64,000 nucleotides of DNA from Frigoribacterium sp. JB110 (GTDB taxonomy: Bacteria > Actinomycetota > Actinomycetes > Actinomycetales > Microbacteriaceae), in assembly GCF_900163665.1 (NCBI RefSeq), contig NZ_FUIA01000019.1:186001-250000 (forward strand), written 5' to 3'. Below the pieces are notes generated by a model. That model saw only the letters and a list, made by a program, of their open reading frames with translations, made no database searches and was not told the DNA's origin. Below, piece by piece: positions 34,866 to 45,190 of this stretch. Every line of letters starts with the position of its first letter. The stretch's first letter is position 1. The translations under genes were made by a program, and so were the position numbers.

Positions 34866-35339
34866 ATGAGCATCATCGCGCGCACGCAGGAGATCGATGA
34901 CTTCTGGGCAGCGGCCCGACTGCAGGTCGACGGCCTGCCATCAGAGCCCGCGGAGGCGTGGGCGTTCGGCGCCACACGCGAACACGCTGATGAATTGCTC
35001 GCCCTCGTCCTCGACGGCACGAAGACCGGCACGGCAGCGGCCCTGTGGGACCACGAGGCGACCGGTGAGCGCGTGCCGGAGGCCGACGATCTCAATATCA
35101 TCCTGGACGGAGCGGAGATGCCGCGTGCGCTCATCCGCACCACGAGCATCCGGATCGTGCCCTTCGACCAGGTCGACGAGGAGCACGCCCACGCCGAGGG
35201 CGAAGGGGACAGAACGCTGACGGCGTGGCGTGAGATCCACGAACGCTTCTGGCGCACCTACGGCGAAAGCGGCCGCGGCTTCGCACCCGACATGCCCGTG
35301 ATCTGCGAGCGCTTCGAGGTGGTCTGGGCGGCCGCGTAG
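34866..35339 (+). CDS. ASCH domain-containing protein
   Basis: A 157-residue protein of the ASCH (PUA-like) superfamily: FWAAARLQVDGLPSEPAEAW, the glycine/lysine segment LDGTKTGTAAALWDHEA, then ALIRTTSIRIVPFDQVDEE and GEGDRTLTAWREIHERFW. ASCH domains bind RNA or nucleosides, and some members hydrolyse acylated cytidine; the role here is not known. A second, 5'-truncated copy of its last 329 bases lies at 38854, bracketing the protease region. Confidence 0.85.
   Translation: MSIIARTQEIDDFWAAARLQVDGLPSEPAEAWAFGATREHADELLALVLDGTKTGTAAALWDHEATGERVPEADDLNIILDGAEMPRALIRTTSIRIVPFDQVDEEHAHAEGEGDRTLTAWREIHERFWRTYGESGRGFAPDMPVICERFEVVWAAA
35010..35338. repeat. 329-bp direct repeat, copy 1 (3' part of ASCH gene)
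   Basis: This segment matches 38854-39182 over its full length without gaps, with roughly twenty base differences by eye, clustered in the first half. It starts inside the ASCH gene (CTCGACGGCACGAAG) and ends at the last base before the stop differs (TAG here, TAA in copy 2). The differences suggest related but separately evolved copies rather than a fresh duplication. Confidence 0.75.
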
Positions 35340-35389
35340 ACCACCACGCGAGCGTATCCCTTGTGATCGGCTGTACCACGGCCGCCCAA

Positions 35390-35548
35390 GGCCTCGGACT
35401 CAACCTGACCGCGGCGGTGCGCGCCGCCGTGCTGAAGTACCCCTGGGCGCGCGGCGAGGGCGGCGGCACGACAAAGTTCAACTTCTACACGATCGACGGC
35501 GAGGACGTCCGGGACGCCCTCGCCGCCCATCCGCTGATCGAACCAGGG
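35390..35548 (+). pseudogene. Internal fragment of a second dgt gene
   Basis: About 53 codons align with the middle of the intact dgt at 31726-31890: GLNLTAAVRAAVLKYPWARG, KFNFYTIDGEDVRDALAAHP and IEPG, against KFNHYAIDEPDVRQALAAYP in the intact protein. Neither the catalytic HD motifs nor the C-terminal half are present. The differences and lack of flanking dgt sequence show a fragment of a different dgt allele, deposited between the ASCH gene and the protease gene. Confidence 0.75.
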
Positions 35549-35574
35549 CCTGTGATCCCTAGCCGTGGATCAGT

Positions 35575-38466
35575 TCACTGCCCGGCCCCGTCTCCCGTCC
35601 GGTACAGCGGAACGCTGTCGACATACTGCTTGTCGTGCTGATGGTTGGGGAGCACGATCAGGCGTGGCTCGGAGGGGTCGTGCTCCGCAGTGAAGTCCGG
35701 GTCGCACGAGGTGAACCCGTACGGGAGCTCGCCCTTCCTGCCCGCCTCGGCGCAGTCCCATTCGGTCCCGACGGGGAAATAGCGGAGGAACTGCGACGCG
35801 GCGGTCGTGCACTCGCCTGAACCGAGATCATCGACCAGGCAGAGCGAGAAGTCCTTGGCCCCCTGCACCTCCTCGGAGTCGGACGTCCCGCTCACGAAAG
35901 CGGTCGGTGTCGACTCCAGCAGGGCCTCAACGCTGAAACACTCCTCCGAATCGTTCTTCGCACACCACTCCCCTCGCAGCTCGGCGGGGAAGTCCGCGGC
36001 CGACGGCAGCGGCTCGCGCACGAGGAGCTCACCCGACTGCGCGTTCCAGATGCGATCCCTGTCCGGAACGTCCGCGATGCCGTAGGAGCCGGGAATGGCG
36101 GCCGGCGTGCCCGCGGGGATCGCCCGGCCCAGCGGCGCGCAGGCGCTTCCCACCTCTGCCGCGCAGGACGAGTACCCGGCGGCGATGACGTCGACGAAGG
36201 CCGTGCCGTCGTCGTCGGGCGTCACCTGGAAGATCTTCTCCGTCTGGCCGGATGTCCGGAACACGTCGTCCCCGCGGATGATCACGCCGCCGGGCGCGCT
36301 CCCCGCCGCGGGCCGCCAGGCGCCGTCGAGGGCCCCGTCCGCCAGCGACGGCCGCTCCTCCGATGCGAAGGGCAGCTCGGGGAATGTGCCCTCCGCGCCC
36401 AGCGTGAGCCGGTACGGCTCGCCCATGACGGGGTTGCCGCCCTCGCCCCAGGCGACCTCCGCGATGCGCGGATACGACACGTCGTGGGCCGGGCTACCCG
36501 ACCCCGCGTCCGACACGGCCCCGGGCGGGAAATACCGCAGCTGCACGCGCTCGTCCCGCTCATCGCAACTCCCCTCCTCGCACAGGACGACGGTCGAGGA
36601 GATCGACTCACGTCCGGTGGGATCATCCGGGGTGACCACCACCTGCACGCCGCCGCCCTGCTCGGCGAGGTGGCCCTGCAGGTCGAAGCAGTCCGCCTGG
36701 CCGTCCCCGTTCTCGCCCGGAGCGCACCAGGTGCCCAGCAGCGGGGCGGGCAGCTCCGTGTCCGACGCCGTGACCGCCCCGCTCGACACCTGGTCGATGA
36801 AACCCTTCCGCGGTCCCTCGTCCATCTCCGCTGTCATCAGGGCGATCTGGAACGCCGCGGCCCCGTTCGCGATCGGGGCGGACGTCTTCTCGTCGTCCTG
36901 GCCGTCCCAGCGGGCGGCCGGGGCGGCGTTGGCCGTGCCGACGATGAGCTTCTTCGCCTCGGCGGCGGTCAGCTGCGGGTCCGCTCCGAACAGCGCGACG
37001 GCGAGCCCGGAGACGTGCGGCGCCGCCATCGACGTGCCCGTCTTGAGGTCGTATCCGTCGTCCGCCACCGCGGAGAGGATGTCGGTGCCGGGCGCGGCGA
37101 CGTCCGCGTTGCCGTTCGAGAACCACCCGATCTCGAAGCCGCCGTCGGCGGGAGTGGTGGCCCCGACAACGATCAGTCGGTTGCCGAGCGGGGTTCTCTG
37201 GGCAGCGCCCTTCAACTCATTGCCCGCGTCGAAGGACCCAACGACGGTGCACGGGGCAACCCTCTCCTCGTTCCCGATCTCCTCTTCTATGCACGAGTCG
37301 TTGCCCGCAGCAGAGACCGCGAGGAAGTCGTGCCTCTCCAGTAGCCCGTTCAGGGCCTCGGCGCGGTCGTCGGCCCACTGCGCCATCTTCTCCTGGACGG
37401 CCTCGTCGCCCTCTTGGGCCTTCCGGCCCTCCTCGCTGCTCGTGGCGCCGAACGACATGTTCACGACCTTCGCCCCCGATTCGACCACGAAGGTCAGCGC
37501 CGTGTCGGTCGAGACCCGGTCGATCAGACCGACCTTGTCTCCGGCCCAGCCCCAGAATCCCCCGTGGTCACCTCGGATCTCGCCGGTCGAGGCGTAGGAC
37601 AGCTCGGCGTTGGGGGCGACCCCGCGGATCCCGGTCGGCCGGTCGTGGCGCGTGGCGATCGTTCCCGACACGTGCAGGCCGTGCGTCGAGGAGTCCTCGT
37701 CGGCCTCGCCGGAGGGCAGCAGCGAGGTGGGATCGGGGGCGAGGTCCGCGTGCCACTGCTTCTTGTAGAAGGCATCGACTACTCCCACCGTGGTCGGGGC
37801 GAGCTCGCCCTCGTGGGCGTCCGCGTACTCCCAGATTGCCGGAGCCCCGAGCGCCTGCATTCCCCAGTTCCCCGCGCTGTCGGGGCCCAGAGCCGGTCCC
37901 CAAGCGCCGGCCCACTCGCCGCCCGCCTCCGCGGGACCCATCGCCGTGACCAGGTTCTCCTCCGCGGCCGCCACGCCGGACCGCTGCGACACCTCGTCGC
38001 CGAGCGCCGTCAGATCGTCCTGAGCGACGGCCTCGTCCAGCAGCAGCTGGTACTGGTCGAGGAAGATGTTCAGGCCGACCACCCGCGCGCCGATATCGTC
38101 GGCGATCTCCCTCGCCTCGGTCAGGCCCGCCTCCGGCGTCGTCCGGATGACGAGCTGGTTCGCCACGAACGGATACCCGTCGGCGCCCTCCGCGAGGTCC
38201 TCCTCGTCGAAGGAGTAGTGGAACAAGTCGGGACTTGCCACCGTCTGGCGCTGCGTGACCGCGCTGTCCCCGTCCACGAGGTCGGCTGCAAACTCCTCCC
38301 CCGCCGACACGGCCTCCGGCGAGCCCAGGTCGTGCTGGGCGGCGGGTTTCAGCGCCCACCAGAGCGCGCCACCCGCCAGCACCGCCAGGGCGACGGCCGC
38401 ACCGATGATGATCATCTTCTTCTTCCGCCCGACGGGGGACGGCGTACCGGCAGGGCCGTGAACCAT
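35575..38466 (-). CDS. Membrane-anchored S8 (subtilisin-family) serine protease
   Basis: A 963-residue protein. After a short basic tail (GRKKK), one hydrophobic helix (MIIIGAAVALAVLAGGALWW) anchors it with the rest outside. The S8 domain shows Asp in TVGVVDAFYKK near residue 230, His in STHGLHVSGTIA near 261, the oxyanion Asn in SAAGNDS and Ser in GTSMAAPHVSG near 478. The last 400 residues hold paired cysteines (TWCAPGENGDGQADCF; EWCAKNDSEECF) in what looks like two repeats of one unknown domain. ATG 38466 has AGGAG ten bases upstream. It lies between ASCH copies and gene fragments, so it was probably acquired. Confidence 0.88.
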   Translation of the reverse strand: MVHGPAGTPSPVGRKKKMIIIGAAVALAVLAGGALWWALKPAAQHDLGSPEAVSAGEEFAADLVDGDSAVTQRQTVASPDLFHYSFDEEDLAEGADGYPFVANQLVIRTTPEAGLTEAREIADDIGARVVGLNIFLDQYQLLLDEAVAQDDLTALGDEVSQRSGVAAAEENLVTAMGPAEAGGEWAGAWGPALGPDSAGNWGMQALGAPAIWEYADAHEGELAPTTVGVVDAFYKKQWHADLAPDPTSLLPSGEADEDSSTHGLHVSGTIATRHDRPTGIRGVAPNAELSYASTGEIRGDHGGFWGWAGDKVGLIDRVSTDTALTFVVESGAKVVNMSFGATSSEEGRKAQEGDEAVQEKMAQWADDRAEALNGLLERHDFLAVSAAGNDSCIEEEIGNEERVAPCTVVGSFDAGNELKGAAQRTPLGNRLIVVGATTPADGGFEIGWFSNGNADVAAPGTDILSAVADDGYDLKTGTSMAAPHVSGLAVALFGADPQLTAAEAKKLIVGTANAAPAARWDGQDDEKTSAPIANGAAAFQIALMTAEMDEGPRKGFIDQVSSGAVTASDTELPAPLLGTWCAPGENGDGQADCFDLQGHLAEQGGGVQVVVTPDDPTGRESISSTVVLCEEGSCDERDERVQLRYFPPGAVSDAGSGSPAHDVSYPRIAEVAWGEGGNPVMGEPYRLTLGAEGTFPELPFASEERPSLADGALDGAWRPAAGSAPGGVIIRGDDVFRTSGQTEKIFQVTPDDDGTAFVDVIAAGYSSCAAEVGSACAPLGRAIPAGTPAAIPGSYGIADVPDRDRIWNAQSGELLVREPLPSAADFPAELRGEWCAKNDSEECFSVEALLESTPTAFVSGTSDSEEVQGAKDFSLCLVDDLGSGECTTAASQFLRYFPVGTEWDCAEAGRKGELPYGFTSCDPDFTAEHDPSEPRLIVLPNHQHDKQYVDSVPLYRTGDGAGQ

Positions 38467-38556
38467 CGACTGCACACTCCTTTAAACGGAGCCAGCCTAC
38501 AACGCCACGACGGCGGCCAGTGGATCACACCAGCGGAGCGGATCATCCCGAGCGCA

Positions 38557-38853
38557 ATGACTCACGCCCGCATCACCATCGACCGTGACTTCGCGATCGC
38601 GGAGGTACCGAGAAGGCTGTTCGGATCGTTCGTCGAGCACACGGGACACTGCGTCTGCACCGGGATCTTCGAGTCGGCCATGCCCCGGGCCGACGAACGC
38701 GGGTTCCGCCGGGATGTCCTGGAGTTCGTCCGCGAGATGGGACCGACGGTGGTCTGCTGCCCCGGCGGCAACTTCTCGTCTCCGGTTACCGCTGGGAGGA
38801 CGGCGTCGACCCCGTCGAGGCCCGACCGCGCCGTATCGACGATGCCTGGCATA
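38557..38853 (+). pseudogene. 5' fragment of a GH51 alpha-L-arabinofuranosidase gene
   Basis: From ATG 38557 the frame reads ARITIDRDFAIAEVPRRLFG, SFVEHTGHCV, RGFRRDVLEFVREMGPTVV and PGGNF, the recognised N-terminus of GH51 arabinofuranosidases. Immediately after PGGNF there are two extra bases (TC): the continuing family sequence SGYRWEDGVDPVEARPRRI is found in another frame. The fragment ends at the start of the second ASCH copy, so about the first fifth of the gene remains and it is not functional. Confidence 0.72.
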
Positions 38854-39183
38854 CTCGACGGCACGAAGACCGGCACAGCAGCGGCACTGTGGGACCACGA
38901 GGCAATCGGTGAGCGCGTGCCGGAGGCCGGCGACCTCAGCATCGTGCTGAACGGATCGGAATTGCCGCGTGCGCTCATCCGCACCACGAGCATCCGGATC
39001 GTGCCCTTCGACCAGGTCGACGAGGAGCACGCCCACGCCGAGGGCGAAGGCGACAGAACGCTGACGGCGTGGCGTGAGATCCACGAACGCTTCTGGCGCA
39101 CCTACGGCGAGAGCGGCCGCGGCTTCGCACCCGACATGCCCGTGGTCTGCGAGCGCTTCGAGGTGGTCTGGGCGGCCGCGTAA
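38854..39183 (+). pseudogene. 5'-truncated second ASCH copy (329-bp repeat, copy 2)
   Basis: The last 109 codons of an ASCH gene (DGTKTGTAAALWDHEAIG to ERFEVVWAAA) nearly identical to the intact gene at 34866. The first 48 codons are missing; by chance the frame continues from the shifted arabinofuranosidase fragment, giving an open chimera of 208 codons from 38557. Whether this chimera is translated cannot be told. Together with copy 1 it brackets the protease gene. Confidence 0.72.
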
Positions 39184-39198
39184 CCGCTCCTTCCGCGG

Positions 39199-40233
39199 TC
39201 AGCGCCAGCCGAGGCCGGGCGCGACGTGGGTGAGGATCGATTCGAGGACGTGGGCGTTGTAGGCGACGCCGAGCTGGTTCGGAACCGTGAGCAGCAGCGT
39301 GTCCGCCTCGGCGACCGCCTCATCGTGACGCAGCTCGTCGATGAGCACATCCGGCTCCGCGGCGTACGAGCGGCCGAAGACGGACCGGGTGTTGTCGATG
39401 AGCCCGAACGTGTCCTCACCGTCGCCTGAGGCGAGGAAGTAGCGCCGGTCCTCGTCCGAGACGATCGCGAAGATCGAGCGCGACACCGACACCCGCGGCT
39501 CGAAGTCGTGATCGTGCTTGGCCCATTCCTCGCGGAACGCGCGGATCTGCTTGGCCTGCTGCACGTGGAACGGCTCGCCGGTCTCGTCGTCCTTGAGCGT
39601 CGAGCTCATCAGGTTCATGCCCTGCTGCGCCGCCCACACCGCCGTCGCGTTCGAACCTGCGCCCCACCACATCCGCTGCCGCAATCCGCCGCTGTGCGGT
39701 TCGAGGCGCAGCAGGCCAGGCGGGTTCGGGAACATCGGGCGCGGGCTCGGCTGTGCGAACCCCTCACCCTCGAGGAGCTGCAGGATGATCCGCATCTTCT
39801 CGCGGGCGGCCTCCGCGCCGGACGGGTCGTCCTCCCCCGCCTGGTAGCCGAAGTAGCGCCATCCGTCGACGACCTGTTCGGGTGACCCACGCGAAACGCC
39901 GAGCTGGAGGCGGCCATCGGAGATCAGATCTGCCGCGCCCGCATCTTCGACGAAGTACATCGGGTTCTCGTAGCGAAGATCGATCACGCCCGTGCCGAGC
40001 TCGATCTTCGATGTCTTCGCGCCGGCGGCGGCCAGCAGCGGGAAGGGCGAGGCGAGCTGCCTGGCGAAGTGGTGCACTCGGAAGTACGCGCCGTCCGCGC
40101 CCACGTCCTCTGCGGCCTGGGCCAGATCGATCGACTGGTGCAGCACGTCGCTCGCACTCTGCGTGTGTGACTGCGGATGCGGCGTCCAGTGGCCGAACGA
40201 GAGGAAGCCGATGTTCTTTCGCGAAACGGTCAT
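39199..40233 (-). CDS. LLM-class flavin-dependent oxidoreductase (luciferase-like)
   Basis: A 344-residue TIM-barrel protein of the bacterial luciferase-like monooxygenase family: IGFLSFGHW at the start, QSIDLAQAAEDVGADGAYFR, KIELGTGVIDLRYENPMYF, DGRLQLGVSRGSPEQVVDGW and ENPMYFVEDAGAADLISDGR. These enzymes use reduced flavin from a partner reductase; the substrate is unpredictable. The frame opens 67 codons earlier, but ATG 40233 (MTVSRKNIG) fits the family start. Divergent to the PoxB-like gene. Confidence 0.88.
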   Translation of the reverse strand: MTVSRKNIGFLSFGHWTPHPQSHTQSASDVLHQSIDLAQAAEDVGADGAYFRVHHFARQLASPFPLLAAAGAKTSKIELGTGVIDLRYENPMYFVEDAGAADLISDGRLQLGVSRGSPEQVVDGWRYFGYQAGEDDPSGAEAAREKMRIILQLLEGEGFAQPSPRPMFPNPPGLLRLEPHSGGLRQRMWWGAGSNATAVWAAQQGMNLMSSTLKDDETGEPFHVQQAKQIRAFREEWAKHDHDFEPRVSVSRSIFAIVSDEDRRYFLASGDGEDTFGLIDNTRSVFGRSYAAEPDVLIDELRHDEAVAEADTLLLTVPNQLGVAYNAHVLESILTHVAPGLGWR

Positions 40234-40396
40234 AGTTCTATTCAACGCTATACATTCGTGTTCATTCCCTGATCGCGCAGTCGTGCGGAGCGCAGAGCTC
40301 GCCTGACGCCGCCGGATATCACGCACTTCCGTGACGAGGACGACACGCAGTCGTAGGCTGGTCGGGCATGCCATCACGCACGATGCGGAGGAGACC

Positions 40397-42130
40397 ATGT
40401 TCACCATCGCCGACACGATCGTCGAATCGTTCAAGGATGCAGGCGTACGGCGGATCTACGGACTGCCGGGCGACTCGCTGAACGGCTTCACCGACGCACT
40501 GCGCCGCGACGGCTCGATCGCGTGGCAACACGTGCGTCACGAAGAGGCTGCCGCGTTCGCAGCCGCGGCCGATGCCGCCCTCACCGGTCAGCTGGCCGTG
40601 TGCGCAGGCAGTTGCGGCCCGGGGAACACTCACCTGATCAACGGGCTCTACGATGCGAACCGAAGCCGTGTCCCCGTGGTGGCGATCGCCGCACAGATCC
40701 CAGGACCGGAGATCGGGAGCGCCTATTTCCAGGAGACTCACCCACAGGAGCTCTTCCGGGAGGCATCCGTGTACAGCGAGCTGGTGAGCATTCCGGAACA
40801 GCTGCCGTACGTGCTGGAGATCGCGATGCGCAATGCGATCGAGAAGCGCGGGGTCGCGGTGATCGTGATACCCGGCGAGGTCTTCCTCGCCGAGAGCCCG
40901 AGCACGCGTCGGTCAGCGCCGATATCGCGTGCGCAGCACATCATCCGCCCTGTCGATGCTGAGCTGAGGCGTGCCGCCGATCTGCTCAACACTGCGAAGA
41001 AGGTCACGATCCTCGCCGGCGCAGGCACGGAAGGCGCTCACGACGAACTGATCGCGATCGCCGACAGGCTCAAGGCTCCGGTCGTGCATGCGATGCGAGG
41101 CAAGGAGTTCGTCGAGTACGACAACCCTTACGACGTCGGAATGACGGGGCTGATCGGCTTTTCGTCAGGATACCGCGCGATGGAGAGCTGCGACGTGCTG
41201 CTGATGCTCGGCACCGATCTCCCGTACCGACAGTTCTACCCGTCGAAGGCGAAGATCATTCAGATCGACATCCGCGGCGAGAATCTCGGCCGTCACACCC
41301 CGCTCGATATGGGCATGGTGGGCAGCGTTCGCGACACCGTCGATGCGCTGCTGCCTCTGTTGGACGAGCACGCAGATGACAAGCATCTCCGCTCATCGAC
41401 CGCGCACTACGCCAAGACGCGCAAGGAGCTCGACGAGCTGGCCAGCAACGACAGGAACCGCACGCCGATCCACCCGCAGTACGTCGCCAAGCTCGTCAGC
41501 GATCTCGCCGATGACGACGCGGTGTTCATCCCGGACGTAGGCTCCCCGACGGTGTGGGCTGCCCGCTACCTGACCATGAACGGCAGACGCCGACTGATCG
41601 GCTCCTTCAGCCACGGGTCGATGGCCAACGCGCTCCCGCACGCGATCGGCGCGCAGTCAGCGTTCCCGGATCGCCAGATCGTCGCTCTCGCAGGAGACGG
41701 CGGGCTCGCGATGCTGCTCGGAGAGCTGCTCACCGTCCGCCAGCTGAAGCTGCCCGTCAAGATCGTCGTCTTCAGCAACTCCTCGTTGAACTTCGTCGAG
41801 TTGGAGATGAAGGCCGCAGGCTTCGTCAACTACGCCACGGAACTGGACAATCCGAACTTCGCGGATGTGGCGAAGGCGATCGGTCTCCACGCCCAGCGCG
41901 TCGAGGAACCCGACGATCTCGAACACGCCCTCACCGAAGCATTCGCACATGATGGACCTGCTCTGATCGACGTCGTCACGGCCAGGCAGGAGCTGTCCAT
42001 CCCGCCGACGATCACCGCTGCGCAGGCGAAGGGCTTCACGCTCTATGCACTGCGCACTATCCTGTCGGGGCGCGGCGAGGAACTGCTCGACCTCGCGGAG
42101 ACGAACGTGTTCAGACGGCTGTTCGACTGA
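40397..42130 (+). CDS. poxB: Thiamine-pyrophosphate-dependent pyruvate oxidase/dehydrogenase (PoxB-like)
   Basis: A 577-residue TPP enzyme of the pyruvate:quinone oxidoreductase type. The N-terminal domain has YGLPGDSLNGFTDAL and the cofactor-activating Glu in WQHVRHEEAAAFAA. The middle FAD-binding domain has LLNTAKKVTILAGAG. The C-terminal TPP domain has GDGGLAMLLGELLTVRQ near residue 433 with a downstream NSSLNF. It would oxidise pyruvate to acetate and CO2 at the membrane; acetolactate synthase-like members are the alternative. ATG 40397 has GGAGGAG upstream. Confidence 0.85.
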   Translation: MFTIADTIVESFKDAGVRRIYGLPGDSLNGFTDALRRDGSIAWQHVRHEEAAAFAAAADAALTGQLAVCAGSCGPGNTHLINGLYDANRSRVPVVAIAAQIPGPEIGSAYFQETHPQELFREASVYSELVSIPEQLPYVLEIAMRNAIEKRGVAVIVIPGEVFLAESPSTRRSAPISRAQHIIRPVDAELRRAADLLNTAKKVTILAGAGTEGAHDELIAIADRLKAPVVHAMRGKEFVEYDNPYDVGMTGLIGFSSGYRAMESCDVLLMLGTDLPYRQFYPSKAKIIQIDIRGENLGRHTPLDMGMVGSVRDTVDALLPLLDEHADDKHLRSSTAHYAKTRKELDELASNDRNRTPIHPQYVAKLVSDLADDDAVFIPDVGSPTVWAARYLTMNGRRRLIGSFSHGSMANALPHAIGAQSAFPDRQIVALAGDGGLAMLLGELLTVRQLKLPVKIVVFSNSSLNFVELEMKAAGFVNYATELDNPNFADVAKAIGLHAQRVEEPDDLEHALTEAFAHDGPALIDVVTARQELSIPPTITAAQAKGFTLYALRTILSGRGEELLDLAETNVFRRLFD

Positions 42131-42166
42131 GCGGCCGGAGCAGGGCATCCTCAGCCTCAGAACGCA

Positions 42167-42207
42167 GAACTGGCCTCGGCTCCCATCGGGCGCGGCGAGG
42201 CCAGTTC
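42167..42207. terminator. Bidirectional terminator between poxB-like gene and gdhA
   Basis: A perfect 12-base stem GAACTGGCCTCG/CGAGGCCAGTTC with a 17-base loop lies in the short gap between two converging genes. It lacks a long T-tract, as is common in high-GC actinobacteria. Confidence 0.65.
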
Positions 42208-42219
42208 GTGCAGATTGAG

Positions 42220-43581
<1,362 letters not shown>

Positions 43582-43814
43582 TCAGTCAGCGGCCGCTCCC
43601 CGCCGCTGTGGGCACCGTGGTGCCCTGCGCCGATTGGGTGCGTCGGCGTGATGCGTGCGGGGCCTCGGGAGGCCGACATCGTGTGTCGACGCGCCCCAGC
43701 CGTCGGATGGTGCATCGCTGTCGCCCAGCGAAACGAGGCCCCGGACCGCGGCCAAGGCACCACCGCCGCCCACTCTATGGCATCGCGGGCCCAGAGAAGA
43801 CCGCGCCGCCTGCC

Positions 43815-45161
43815 CTACCGCTGAGGCGACACCGGGCGATCCGTCCCCGAGTCGGCGAGGTCATCCGACAGCGACCGCCCCTTCAGATCGCTCAGCCCCC
43901 ACGCGCTTGCGGCCGCGGCCGCGAAGCAGATGGCGAACACCGTGAACACCAGCGGCGCGCCTCCCAGGTTCAGCGCCCACGGTGTGAACAGCGGCGCGAC
44001 GATCGAGGCGATCCGCCCCACGGTCGCCGCTGCGCCCGCTCCTGTGGCACGAACCAGCGTGGGATACAGCTCGGGACTCACCGCGTACAGCGCTCCCCAC
44101 GCCCCGAGGTTGAAGAAGGAGAGCAGACAGCCGAACAGCAGGATCTGCCACACCTCGCCCGCCGTGCCGAACAGCATCGCCGAGATCGCCGACCCCACCA
44201 GGAACACCGACAGAGTCGCACGACGACCCCACACCTCGATCAGCCAGGCGGCCATCGCGTACCCCGGCAGCTGCGCCAGGGTGATGATCAGGGTGTACCC
44301 GAAGGAGCGCACCAGGTCGAAGCCCTGTGACACGAGGATCGACGGAATCCAGATGAACGCCCCGTAGTAGGAGAAGTTCACGAACGCCCACACTGCCCAC
44401 AGCGCGGCCGTGCGGCGGGCGAGCCCACTCCGGAACAGGTCGGCCACGCCAGCGCGGCGACCGGACGGCTGCACATCCGACACCTGCGTCACCGGTCGGG
44501 CGCTGTCCCCTTCGAACTGCCGCACGATGCGCTCGGCTTCCGCGAGCCGGCCCTTCGATTCCAGCCAGCGCGGCGACTCGGGCAGCCCCCACCGAACCGC
44601 CAGAGCGTAGAGCGCAGGAATCGCGCCGATCGCAAACGCCCAGCGCCAGCCGTTCTCGAGCGGCACGACGAAGTACCCGATCACCGCAGATGCCGTCCAC
44701 CCGACCGCCCAGAAGGCTTCGAGGATCACGACGAGTCGGCCGCGGATGCGTGCAGGAGCGAACTCGCTGACGTACGTCGATGCGACGGGCAGCTCGGACC
44801 CGAGGCCGAGGCCCACGATGAAGCGGAGCACGAGCAGCATGCCCACTCCCCCGACGAGCGCGCTGGCACCCGTCGCGATGCCGTACACGAGCAGCGTCAG
44901 CGCAAACACCTGGCGCCTGCCCAGCTTGTCGGCGATGAGCCCGCCGACGCCGGCCCCGACGGCCATCCCGACGAAGCCCACCGACGCGATCAGGCTCATC
45001 GTCGTATCGTCCAGCGCCCATTCGCTGGCGAGTGCGGCGATGATGAACGAGATCAGCCCCACGTCCATCGCGTCGAGCGCCCAGCCGATTCCGGAGCCGC
45101 CGATCACACGACCGTGTCGGCGCGACAGCGGCAGATCGTCCAGGCGTGAAGCAATGGTCAT
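43815..45161 (-). CDS. MFS transporter (sugar-porter / NiaP-like type)
   Basis: A protein of about 448 residues with twelve membrane helices. Major facilitator motifs are GLIADKLGRRQVFALTLLVY (loop 2-3), GLGLGSELPVASTYVSEFAP and the loop 6-7 signature GLPESPRWLESKGR. It belongs with proteins importing organic acids, sugars or niacin; the substrate is open. ATG 45161 is preferred to ATG 45170: a TAGAAT -10 (45174-45169) overlaps the earlier ATG and would start transcription at about 45162, making a leaderless mRNA. A palindrome overlaps the start codon. Confidence 0.85.
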   Translation of the reverse strand: MTIASRLDDLPLSRRHGRVIGGSGIGWALDAMDVGLISFIIAALASEWALDDTTMSLIASVGFVGMAVGAGVGGLIADKLGRRQVFALTLLVYGIATGASALVGGVGMLLVLRFIVGLGLGSELPVASTYVSEFAPARIRGRLVVILEAFWAVGWTASAVIGYFVVPLENGWRWAFAIGAIPALYALAVRWGLPESPRWLESKGRLAEAERIVRQFEGDSARPVTQVSDVQPSGRRAGVADLFRSGLARRTAALWAVWAFVNFSYYGAFIWIPSILVSQGFDLVRSFGYTLIITLAQLPGYAMAAWLIEVWGRRATLSVFLVGSAISAMLFGTAGEVWQILLFGCLLSFFNLGAWGALYAVSPELYPTLVRATGAGAAATVGRIASIVAPLFTPWALNLGGAPLVFTVFAICFAAAAASAWGLSDLKGRSLSDDLADSGTDRPVSPQR

Positions 45162-45171
45162 AGTGACCATT
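45153..45171. promoter_or_regulatory. Palindromic operator over the MFS start codon
   Basis: Perfect arms AATGGTCA and TGACCATT flank a 3-base centre, lying over both possible start codons and the presumed -10 hexamer TAGAAT. A protein bound here would block transcription initiation directly. No regulator gene is adjacent, so the binding protein is unknown. Confidence 0.5.
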
Positions 45172-45190
45172 CTATTCGGCTTGATCCGTA

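Noticed and set aside
37414..38556. Long plus-strand open frame leading into the arabinofuranosidase/ASCH chimera
   Set aside because: It lies antisense to the S8 protease gene, is Arg-rich and resembles no family; the high GC content produces such frames.
43661..43674. Short GGCCTC/GAGGCC hairpin before gdhA as a terminator
   Set aside because: Six-base arms with a two-base loop and no T-tract are easily found by chance in GC-rich DNA.
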